DNA from: Larix kaempferi
Lineage: Eukaryota > Streptophyta > Pinopsida > Pinales > Pinaceae
DNA: 64,000 bases
Reading direction: 5' to 3'
Assembly: GCA_027924585.1 (NCBI GenBank)
Contig: BSBM01000321.1
Span: forward strand, 1,439,001-1,503,000
Every line of letters begins with the position of its first letter. Position 1 is the stretch's first letter. The position numbers were made by a program, and so were the translations under genes. Below the pieces are notes generated by a model. That model was not told the DNA's origin. It made no database searches and saw nothing but the letters and a program-made list of their open reading frames with translations. This document shows positions 44,480 to 54,206 of this stretch, piece after piece.

Positions 44480-46079
44480 TGTTGGCTTACTATAATGTCT
44501 TGAGGTTTTCTATAAAGACCCAGTTTCTTCGCGGTTTCAATGAACCAACAACACCCCTTTTCACTGGCCCTTTCAGCCACAATCTATGAACAGACTGAGG
44601 TCTCACCCGAGGCGAAGTTCTGGGGGGGCTTTGGAATCTAGTTTCCACAACTGCGTGATGAGTGCTTAAACAGATCTGATAAGCAGTGCACTGATGGGCT
44701 GTGGTGCGAACTGTGGACTGCGCGACGATCACCTTCATCGTGGCTAACACCCTACGAGCCTAGAAACGCTCAATACAACTTGCGCATCCAAGGACTATGC
44801 GGCTCGGAACTAGTTGAACACAGGACAATGCAACAGATGACTGCGTTGTCTCTTGAGACTTAGCCAGTTTCAACAAGTAACACTTAATGTTTTCCCTACT
44901 CATACTCTGCCTTAGTTGATTTATCTTATGACTTATGCGATGTGATGGAGTTCAAAGTACTACACACTTTTGGTGCTGCACACTGTGAGTTCCTTGTCTA
45001 TTTAAGTTATCGTCCAATCGATTCATACATTTGCAGACTTAGAATTACTCATGCATTTATCCTTCACTTAGATATGTGAACTTAACATATTATTCAAATT
45101 TCAATCCTCATGGTGAATACATATAAAAGTAAACACATAAAGTGATAGTGAGATCTCAAACATTCATTGGTAAGCAAATAAACAGATGCAAACATGTAAA
45201 CAATCACCTAACACAGGAATTTAACATGGTTCACCCCCAGGATGGGAGCTATGTCCACAGGAACTGTTGTTGTATTAGTCTTAGGGAAGGGTACAACAGT
45301 TCCAGTCTGTGCACTCAGCTTTCAGACTCTCTCCTCTCTCAATAGGCCTCTGCGCACACAGCTTGCAGAGCCTTTACAATGGCAGACTCAAAACAGGTCT
45401 TGCTTCAGATTATACAATGAGATTCAACCCATGCTTAACGAGAGATCAACAATGAGAGATTATTCAACCCTTTCCCTTACAAAATCGTGCCTATTTATAG
45501 ATCATGCCCGTAGGTAATGTCTTTACAATATGCAGGCAAAAACCCTAAGGTTTCCCAAAATTGTCGCGGTTTTCTCTCAACCGGACTGCTAGCTTCTGGC
45601 AGCGAATATTCCATCTTGGCCATCCCCTGCCCGTGGTCACGTCGCTTTCATCCCGCTTGTCACGTGCACACCAACATATTGCTTTCACTCGGTCATTCCT
45701 TCTCTAATGACCATATGCGGCCGGTTCATGTAGTGGTTCCTTGCTTGTGCAACCGGTCGCTTTCCTCCGCTTTACTCCTTACCCGTTGCTTGGTAATCAT
45801 GGAGTAGCTTTACCAAAACTAGACCGCCGATGGTCTAACTAGAATATATGTCATCTTCCTTCCAATATTCTGGCTTGCCAGATCTCCGTAGATCGGCTCA
45901 TCGCAGTGCTGTACTCCCCCACAACACTGGACTTCGCAGCTCTTTCGACGCTGTGCTGCGCTCAACTTCGTAGCTCCCCAAAACTGACTTATTCAAAAAG
46001 TCTTCAACCTTACTACGCTTAACTTCACAATGCCAAAACTTGATTTGCACAAAATTGCCCACTTGGGCTAGGCCCAATA
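44480..46079 (-). repeat. 5' LTR of 13.5-kb gypsy element
   Basis: About 1,600 bp, matching 32585-34194 throughout. Its outer edge lacks the terminal CCCCTAACA present in the other copy and passes straight into GGTGA. The promoter TATAAATA is at plus 45492-45499. Confidence 0.92.
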
Positions 46080-46084
46080 GGTGA

Positions 46085-46256
46085 CTTAGTTGGGAGGCGA
46101 CACCCAAAAACCTAGTCAAGGTGAGGCTGGTGCAGTCTAGGCCAGGTGTGATCCTTGGGTGATTTTGATGGCTTAGATTCCCATGGGTCACGGTTTCTCA
46201 TACCATAGGCCACTCCTATAAGGATATTTGAGCAAACAAAATAATAATAATAATAT
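46085..46256 (+). mobile_element. tRNA-related SINE, 3' part
   Basis: The continuation of the SINE split by the 13.5-kb element. It has no coding content and ends in an AAACAAAATAATAATAATAAT-like tail, followed by TATATC (46257-46262), the same hexamer that precedes the head at 32498. Confidence 0.5.
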
Positions 46257-46262
46257 TATATC

Positions 46263-46665
46263 GCTATAGTATGAAATCCATATTCATAACCATATACCGC
46301 CAATAATATAATAATGACTTATTATTTACTTTATCATTTAATAATCATATTGCTTACTTATCAATAAAATAATAAATAATAACTTATATCTATTATAGCA
46401 GCCATATATTATTAACCCATTCTTACTATAGGTCATACATGCATTAAGCACTCATTAGATGTCCGAAGGTCTTCATTGCTTTGTTTAGGGTTTAAAATTG
46501 CATGCTCGTTCATTAACTAACATAACTGGGGATGTAATGTGTTCATTGTCAATTACTATTTACACAATAAAACTCTTCCATTTCATAAGGGAGGTCAAAA
46601 TTCTTTCATAACACATCCCAAAACAAAGTTATAAAAAAGTAGAAGGCCCAACATCCGCAGAGTTG
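46263..46665 (-). other. Leader region of outer gypsy element
   Basis: AT-rich DNA between the SINE and the primer binding site; it should be the 5' untranslated leader of the outer element. No frame recognised. Confidence 0.5.
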
Positions 46666-46673
46666 AAACCTTC

Positions 46674-46685
46674 ACTCTAATATCA
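46674..46685 (-). promoter_or_regulatory. Primer binding site of outer gypsy element
   Basis: On - TGATATTAGAGT, three nt inside the LTR edge, differs from the initiator-methionine tRNA site TGGTATCAGAGC by three transitions. Confidence 0.7.
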
Positions 46686-46688
46686 CTT

Positions 46689-47126
46689 TGTCATGTCCCC
46701 AACCTCAAAACCAAGGCCAAGGTCACTGGGAAACCCAAGGGAAGGCTGAATCAAGGTAAATGCACATCGGAATAAGGTTATCTAGGGCTAGGCCATTATT
46801 CCAACAAACCAAATTAAAGAAAAAGCAACTTGCGATACATACCATTTTCCATATGCAAATGCTATGCAAGGTAAATGCAAGCATGAATGTAAACCAATCT
46901 GAGCAAGCTATTGACATGTAATCTAACATCAAATATTCAGATCTTCCACAACCATCTAACCATTAAAAAAATAGATTTGCAAGCTAACTCTAACAATATA
47001 AATAAAAGATCTACTAGCTACCATATCCACACATATTGGCAAAGCTAGGAACTAGATCTATTGATTGTCACCTACAACCATATTAACATAAGTGAAACCA
47101 AATATGAGGGCTACCATCTACATCCA
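46689..47126 (-). repeat. 5' LTR of outer gypsy element, cut
   Basis: Matches 26998-27446 closely (shared start TGTCATGT and CTGAATCAAGGTAAATGCAC). The match ends at about 47120 and a new LTR starts at 47127; the rest of this LTR is not found in the window. Confidence 0.85.
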
Positions 47127-48383
47127 TGTTGGGCGCATCCCAAATGCAATAGTTTTGATGACAAAGGTACAGTTAGGAGAGGCCTAACATCTACCATTTT
47201 TTGGAGAATCAACTCCACAATTCCCAGGAGGAGGGTATGGAGTGCAGTAAAGTGGCAGGACAGAGCCTATCCCCTTTGTAAAAGTGAAGTACTAAGGATG
47301 TCTAGAGGTAGTTGGAGTAGTTATGAACGATGCGATGAACGGTCAGCTATGGAAGCATAGAGTAAAGAAGCAGAATAGTGCAAAGGACGTTCCACTGTAG
47401 AGTCGGAGCCGCGTGGTCAGAACTGCGGCTGTTAGAAGAAGCGGATGTCAGAAGAAGCGACTGTCAGAAGAAGTGGTTGTCAGAAGAAGCGGCGCAGAGG
47501 GACAACAAAGTTACAATGAAGTTAAGCCAAAGTGTGGTCAACATGAGAACCATGTCTTCTTGGGTTTAAGGGTACTATGGGGGTTGTCCCATAGTTATTG
47601 TAAAGATATGACCTTCAGGCACATCTATAAAAGGGGAAATTTTGTATAAGGAATGGTTGGATTTTGTTAGATCTTACTGGGGGATAGTAGTTTTTGTTTG
47701 ATCATAGACTTAAACTAAGAGGAAAAGACTCTGTAGCTGTGTGCACAGAGATCTATTGTAGAGAAGTGTCTGTAGTTGTGTGCATAGAGATCTATTGTAG
47801 AGAAGAGTCTGCAACTGAGTTCGCAGACTAGAGCTGTTAACTCTTCCAAGTAATATAAATAATAGTTCCCGTGGATGTAGCTCCCATCTAGGGGGGTGAA
47901 CCATGTAAATCCTTGTGTTGTTTGTATGAATATATGTTGTGGTTTGTGCTTATGTTATGTTATACTTATGCATTTTGCTTCCATATGTATGTCAATGAGA
48001 ATTTCGTGTTAAATAAGCAGAACACATGTGTATGAATACGCGATGTAACAATGAATGTGATGAGTTCATAGTTCTAGAGATAGAGATAACAATGATTCAA
48101 CGAAGTCTGTAACTATTGGTAAATGCGAAGTGCAAAGTCACATATTCACGTTGTTATGTTAAGTAGAAGCGAAGTAAGAGGAAATTCACAAAGGTTAGTT
48201 TCCACATCTGCACATCACTGAGGTTGTAGAAACCTAATTCTATAACCACCCATCTTTGCCTCGGGTGAGACTTCAGCCTATTCGCAGGTTGATGTTGAAA
48301 GGGCCGATGAAAAGGGGTGGTGTTGTAGTTGCGAAGTAACTTCGCCAAACCCGGGTCAGTCCAGAAACTATAGAAGCCCAAAA
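47127..48383 (+). repeat. 5' LTR of + strand gypsy fragment
   Basis: Starts TGTTGGGCGCATCCC and ends about 2 nt before the primer binding site. TATAAAAG at 47626-47633 fits the promoter. Downstream a short repeat, GTGTGCAYAGAGATCTATTG, occurs at 47735 and 47775. The region GGGGTGAACCATGTAAATCC and the TCGGGTGAGACTTCAGCC block match the other family LTRs. Confidence 0.82.
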
Positions 48384-48426
48384 AATGGTTCTATTGCCAT
48401 GCTAGAACTGGTGATGTGGTACGTTA

Positions 48427-48760
48427 ATGTGGAATCCAGAGAGAAAAGAAATACATAATTGGATAAGCAAGACAAAAAGTGAGTTTGCGAAGAAAGAAAA
48501 CAGACATCCAAACCTTACCACAAAACAATGGTTGCAGAGGTATGTATTCACTAACTTGCACACAATTTTCTTCGTGTGTTTTGCTAACAAGCTACACAAG
48601 TGGATATCAATGTTAGCAGAATGGAAAAAAAATGTTTCCAGGGTGGAGAACCTATAGTTTGGAATCCAGAGTTGATTCAAAGGATTCAAGGGACTGATAA
48701 CCAAATTTCAAGAGAAGTATACTTTTGATTGGATAGTGTACTGAAAGTCTACGTTACAGA
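48427..48760 (+). pseudogene. Leader ORF of + strand gypsy fragment
   Basis: The frame opens with MWNPERKEIHNWISKTKSEF and runs to WKKNVSRVEN, then slips into PIVWNPELIQRIQGTD and ISREVYF. It is the counterpart of the 44024-44434 frame, with the same spacing of aromatic and charged residues. Function unknown. Confidence 0.6.
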
Positions 48761-48959
48761 GTTTGTTGTGGACACTTTGAAGTCTTACAATGCAGCAAAA
48801 GGATATTTCTTCCAAGGATTTAGAGGTAAGTACTTGAAAAACCTGAGTTTATACATTAAAATGATATTACCAGAAAAAGGTGTCTTAAGAATGAAATAAG
48901 ATTCATAGGGTTTGAGTCTGCATTGTTCAGTAACACGATAGTAATACAGACGAAGACAT

Positions 48960-49638
48960 TGGTATTTTGCGTAGTGGAAAAAGATATAAAGTTAACACTA
49001 GAAAGAGGTCTCGTGAAGATGAACGTTGCACATTCCTAGAAACTGAGTTAGGAAGTGATATAAACTCATCTCAAGTCAAGTTCGAAAGTGAAACAAAAAC
49101 TAGATACATTGGCTATCATTCTATAACTCCGCAGAAACCTATAGTTGAAGAAAGAGATATTACTATCCCACAGAACACTAGTAGTAGTAATACTATAGGA
49201 GAAGGTACTCAGAATAAGTCAAATAGTGGTATACCTCCATCATCGTAGAATGCTACACCTCCTAGAAGAAGAATGGAAGATGATATAAAGTTACCTATGT
49301 TTAAAGGAACCGGTCTAGAGGATACACAACAACATTGGTTCCTCTATGAAGCCGTATGGAACGTTAAGCAAGTACAAGATTATGCTATAAAACAAGCTCA
49401 GCTAGTCACCACATTCAGAGACAAAGCTTTAACATGGTTCATGAAATATTCTGTTGGACAAAATAGAACATTAGCGGAGATCAGAACTACGCTGATTAGA
49501 GAATTTAAGAAACCCAAGTCAGAATCTCAGTGCATTACAGATCTAAAAGAAATAAAATAGAAACCTAATGAGACCGTGTGGGAGTTTGATTAGAAGTTTA
49601 AAGCCTTGTTAGATCAATTTATCTTTGATATAGCACCG
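48960..49638 (+). pseudogene. gag fragment of + strand gypsy copy
   Basis: RSGKRYKVNTRKRSRED starts the block. After a stop near 49246 it reads RRRMEDDIKLPMFKGTGLED, HWFLYEAVWNVKQVQD, TTFRDKALTWFMKYS, LIREFKKPKSESQCITDLKE and KPNETVWEFD. This is the capsid-like half of gag. It ends at 49638 where the next LTR begins, so zinc knuckles and pol are lost. Confidence 0.85.
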
Positions 49639-50608
49639 TGTTGAGGCCTCAGGTGTGCAGGGTAAGTGAAAGGTGCTGGAATGGGTTCCAAGGCTCCCAA
49701 CAGAGGGGGAAAACCTAGACTGAAAGGATTCAAAAGGTCCTACGCAAGGATAGTTCTATCCCCAGCATGTTTGGAATAGTAATCTCCCACAGATATTCGG
49801 CCTCCGCTTGCACTCTATGAGTTGGTGAGTTTTGATCAATAGATCAGTCTTCCAATGAAGGAAAACAAAGGTGTAAACTTTTGTAAAACAAATCTACCTA
49901 AGAAAGGGGACCTAATCTAAGTTAGATCTACTCTAAGAAGGTTTATTGAGATAAGTGTAGGCCAGCTTGATGTAAAAGTAAATAAGTATTATTCATCAAC
50001 TTAACAGAAATGTTAAAAGAATTATTACTTATTTTCTCAAATTACCATTAATCAATTAAAATTAATTAACAACAGATTGAAGGTTGTATGCATTCAATAT
50101 TTGACCTGTAACTGATATGTTAATTGAAATATCAACATCAATTATAATTTACTGAGAAAACCATTTGCAGAAATTGATAAAAGCTTTAATTGAACAAACT
50201 CTTTTAAAACTGCATGAACACACAGATCATTAGCAAATATAAACCAGAACTATAGATCATTGTGCTTAGTAAATTGTAAAATACTTCAACAACATTTGAT
50301 AAGCAATATGGAGTAAAATCAATATTCATCAAATAAACTTGATCAATAGACAAAAGAAAATCTGGGAATAACTTTATTGTATTAATGCAAGTCTATAAGA
50401 AATTACAATCTTTGTATCAAACAGGGAATCTCTAGTCTCTACTGCTGATTTTCTCCTCCAAATTCCATCATCCCTCTCTACGAGAGATCACCTCTTTTAA
50501 ATAAGAGTTACAAAAATAATACAGAGTAAATTCCCACAAACGGGGATTACAAAATCAATCTAAACTAATGACCTATAAAAACTTGCCATTTGTCCCAAAT
50601 CTCTAACA
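49639..50608 (-). repeat. 3' LTR of Tat-like element
   Basis: On + it starts TGTTGAGGCCTCAGG, directly after gag of the element it interrupts, and probably ends CTCTAACA at 50608 (TG...CA on both strands). On - TATTTAAAAG near 50500 could be the TATA element and AATAAAG near 50375 the poly(A) signal. The second copy is outside the window, so the right edge is inferred. Confidence 0.65.
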
Positions 50609-53600
50609 ACTCATCTACATTCGGATAGTTAGCTAACTCAAGGCCCAGCTGGGCATTACATACGAATGTTTCCATCTCATTTTTAGCTAACTTATGCTAA
50701 ATACGGATGAATATGTGGATTTTTCCTTCCATGGTGACTGGTTTCCTAATTAATTCATCCACACCATCAATCTTGACCTCCTCAAGGCACTGAATTTTCT
50801 CCTTGGCTTCCTCACACATACGTTCGACTTGCTCAACCATCAACTTAGTTAGGAAAGCATCTTCTATGAGCTCCAAGGCTGAGAACTGTAGAAATTGCAT
50901 GATGTTATCTGCTGCATACCGTCGCCTACTACACATAGCCTACGCTTTCTTAAGAATGTCTTCAACTGACTCATTAGGATCAAGCCAAGTGTTCAATGCA
51001 ACTCTGATTTTATTGAATTGAAAACTATTAAGAATGGGGATGTCTTCTAGTATGTTCTTGATATACCCTTGCCACTCAACAATGTTTTGACTTGCCTAAG
51101 AAGCTTGCAGCCTTTTGGCTTTCTGCTCTTCAAGGACACCAGACATCTTACCAAAACTCATATGAGTTTACCTAATCTCATCTAGGGTGTAAAATAGATT
51201 CTCCAGTAATTTATGATGCTCTTCATTGACCTGAAGGGCCAAATCCTTAAATTCATGGGGTGAGAATTTAGAGAAACTAGAAGAGGTTGCACTTGCAGTT
51301 GCATCCTCAGATTGCTTTTCCAATAAGGCTATAATCTGTGTATTTGCAGAATTCTAAGCTTGTGCATTACGAATTTCAGCCTGAAGAGAGGTATTGCTTC
51401 GCTCCAAATATTCTAACCTATCTCCCCATATAATCCTAAGATCAACAACATAAATCTCATGTTCTTCCTTGGTCTTTACTAACTCTTCTTCAAGCCTTTC
51501 CAATTCTTCCTTCTTCTGATCAATCTCCCTATTCAGTATCTGGACTGAATCAAGGTTTGCACCAGCAAATGCCCCTAAGGCTGCAACTATCTCAACTGCT
51601 CCTGTCTAGGGATCACTTGTTTTTTGAGCCCATATTATTTGATTTGGAATAGATACTTCTAATCCACCGTGATCCCTGCTTCTCTTCTTACCCCTTTTGA
51701 TCACTGCTTTATTTTCTTGACTGTAGAAATAATGTCCAAGAGGGACTACAACATCATCTTCATATTCAGTTATTATTTCCGAAGAAATAGAAATGACGTT
51801 CTCAGTCGAAATTAATGAAGGTGTTTGAGCGACAATGGGACTAGGTATAGACATGGTAACTTGAGGAGTAGTCAAAGGGGTAGATACAACTTGAGGAACT
51901 AATGGGACATGGGTCAGAGAAGGGATTGAAGTGAAGGCTTTAGAAAGTGGAACATGATCATCATTAGCAGGTGATGATGAGGAGGGAATTGAGGGTGGCT
52001 CAGACACAGTGGGTAATGATAAAGTAGATATGGGTAATTACTGAGGGATAGTCGAAGATTGGATCTCTGTAATAATAGATGAGGGAATGGAAAATGGTAC
52101 TGAGTTGTCTGAAAATGGAATGGATTTGGAAGTCAAAGTATGAAACAGTTGTGATATGGAAAATGGTGGCATTACCCTTGGAGACAAAGTAGAAATATCT
52201 TGAATAGATGACAATAAAAGTGTTGAAGTTGTAATGTCAGGAATAGTAGTAACCTCCAATACCTGTTGATCAGAAAAAGAGTGATCCATCTCAATAGTGT
52301 CTAACAAATCTGTAACGTCTTGTGAATCTTCAGTCACTTCTTGAGTCACTGATATTGGAGGATGTGGTTCCTCATCAATATCACAATCAATGATATCAAC
52401 AGTGGGGACTTGTGATGTAGGAATTATGATTTTTTGTCTCTTAGTTAGGTTGGCCTCAGTTATTATTAGGTCATCACATACCTGTGCAGCTACAGTGGTC
52501 ACTTGAATATCCATAGTAATCTTAGGAGGTTCAATTGTTTGAGTATCCAATACTGAAGTCAGCTGTGCTAACTCCTACTTCAAATGATGAGAGGTTTGCA
52601 ACAAGACGTTGACCCGTTCAACTGTTTTTACCTCAGGAGGATTCTCCATGGGGGATTTACCTTTATTCCCATATGGATAAGTAAGCATTAGAGGGGCATT
52701 AGCCTGCTTGTTCTCCTTTTCTTCTCTATCCTTTCTCATTTTCTCAAGCAGATTCATTTCCATCGTTCTGTAGCTCAAAACTTTAGCTTTAATTTCTCTC
52801 TGATATTGCATAATCTGATGTTGCTCATCTATGCTCTTGGCCCTAGCCAGGACCTCAGAAAATGTATTCACTCCTTGGTAGATAGAGTCATCTAGAATCT
52901 CTTCATGGACATAGTCCATCTTCATATGATATTGTTTAAAATGTGCATCAAGGAATTTATTAGGATTATGCTTTCTTTTGGGAGCAAAAACCAACTTTAA
53001 AGGAACCACCTAGTCACCAAGCATTGCATCCCAATTTGAGGTTGGGATGACTAATGGCCCAAGGTTCAAAAGAAAATTTAGGCCAACCTTTCTTTTTAGG
53101 ACCAGTGAGCTTCTTGTACACACCATCAGTAACAGTCTGATAAGAGACTTCTTGAATGACCAATCTGTCAGGAACTATTCTATGTAAAAGATGAACAGTG
53201 TTACTTCCCCAGACTCTAATGTATGAAAAGGACTCATAGACATACCAATCACCAATTGTATTGATGAAGGCCCTAGCATCAGCTGAAAAGGTGGGAGCCT
53301 CTTGTTTGAATATCTTGAAATAAATAGTACCCATGAAATGGTCACAAATGTCATAAAGTAAGGGCACAAAATTGCTTTCCCATAGTACTGAGTGATAGAT
53401 ATGAACTGGTGGATCTGTAGGGGTCCAATTCCATCCCAAGTTAGGATATTGGAACTCTGAGCAAAAGACATCAATAATGTAGGCTGAAAAGAAGAAGTGT
53501 GGCTTCCTTAGGGCAGGTGCCTTTTGATAGTCTTGGATAGTTGTTTTAAGTTCCAGTGACAAGATAAATGCCCAAGGGAAGGATTCACCCATTGTTAAGA

Positions 53601-54206
53601 CATGATGAGCTATTGGAGCCCATTCAGCTTTGAAGACTGAACAATTTGGAAGGCCAGAGAGCCTATAGAGCATGGCTTCTAGTAAAGAATAAGGCTCCCT
53701 GAACCAGGAAATCGGGTAGAGGTTATCAGCCTTAGGTACGACACTATTAGGTTTAACCATCCATGATTTCAGCATTTCATCGAAATTGTACCTGATTTTA
53801 GAGGATTGTATGAACTCAGGGCTAAGGGTCTGCAAAGCCAGCTTAAGGGAAAAGGCTCTAATAAAGACTTCAAGGCAGAAAGGTTTCAATTGTGACCCTG
53901 TACTGTCATTAAATGACCAGTCTTTAGGTTAGCATTGTTCACTATCCATTTAACTAGATCTGTGTAAGGTAGAACAGCAGGCCGGGCAACAATGGAATGC
54001 AATTGAGAATCCCTAATCTTCTCATATGCAGATCGGTCTTCTTTAATGTCTGAAAGGCCATCATTATCAAAGATTGATTAAATTTTGGACTAATCCATTT
54101 GATAAGTTTCAGTGACCCTCTCATTGGTATCTGAGAAGATACCGAAATTCAAATCTTTGGTCAGCAAATCCCTGTGAATTGTCTTACACCGAGTGTTCCG
54201 TGACAT
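50565..54206 (-). pseudogene. Additional ORF of Tat-like element, about 1,214 codons
   Basis: The frame starts at ATG 54206 (MSRNTRCKTIHRDLLTKDLN). The N-terminal half is globular with DLVKWIVNNANLKTGH, CLEVFIRAFSLKLALQTLSP, ISWFREPYSLLEAMLYRLSG and WGSNTVHLLHRIVPDRLVIQ. The middle (52560-51600) is Ser/Thr/Pro/Ile-rich low complexity with a basic KRGKKRSRDH nuclear-signal-like patch. The C-terminal part (51590-50700) is coiled coil, and the end reads 14 codons into the LTR. Frameshifts lie near 53893 and 53010, and there are several stops. No known enzyme motif; possible relative of plant-mobile-domain or envelope-like ORFs, unproven. Confidence 0.72.

Larger units (their letters stand above)
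32585..46079 (-). mobile_element. 13.5-kb gypsy element with additional ORF
   Basis: Both LTRs are present (32585-34194 and 44480-46079, about nine in ten bases alike over the first 220 bp by eye). They start TGTTGG on +, and the left one ends CCTAACA. A 5-bp duplication GGTGA flanks the element (32580-32584 and 46080-46084); the last nine or so bases of the right LTR are missing. From the 5' side (right) the order is leader ORF, gag with five zinc knuckles, protease, a second capsid-like domain, RT, RNase H, integrase, additional ORF. All frames carry stops. RT style (YFDD; GFSGYHQI) is outside the chromoviruses and nearer the Tat/Athila side. Confidence 0.92.
26998..47126 (-). mobile_element. 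Outer gypsy element, LTRs split by later insertions
   Basis: Two copies of one LTR lie at 26998-27446 and 46689-47120 in the same orientation, both starting TGTCATGT on +. A met-tRNA-type primer binding site adjoins the right copy and a polypurine tract adjoins the right edge of the left copy, so the element is on - with its 5' LTR on the right. Only an integrase C-terminal remnant survives of the coding region. The internal part is interrupted by a SINE that is itself interrupted by the 13.5-kb element. The 5' LTR is cut at 47127. Confidence 0.75.
47127..49638 (+). mobile_element. gypsy 5' fragment, relative of the 13.5-kb element
   Basis: On +: an LTR at 47127-48383, primer binding site at 48386, leader ORF and gag with stops, all alike in order and motif to the 13.5-kb element but clearly diverged. 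The element is cut in mid-gag at 49638 by the LTR of the next element. Its LTR lies head to head with the 5' LTR of the 13.5-kb element, about 1 kb away. Confidence 0.88.

Noticed and set aside
45898-46191. 97-codon frame in the right LTR as an independent gene
   Set aside because: It is the LTR copy of the additional ORF's C-terminal extension, and starts in flanking DNA.
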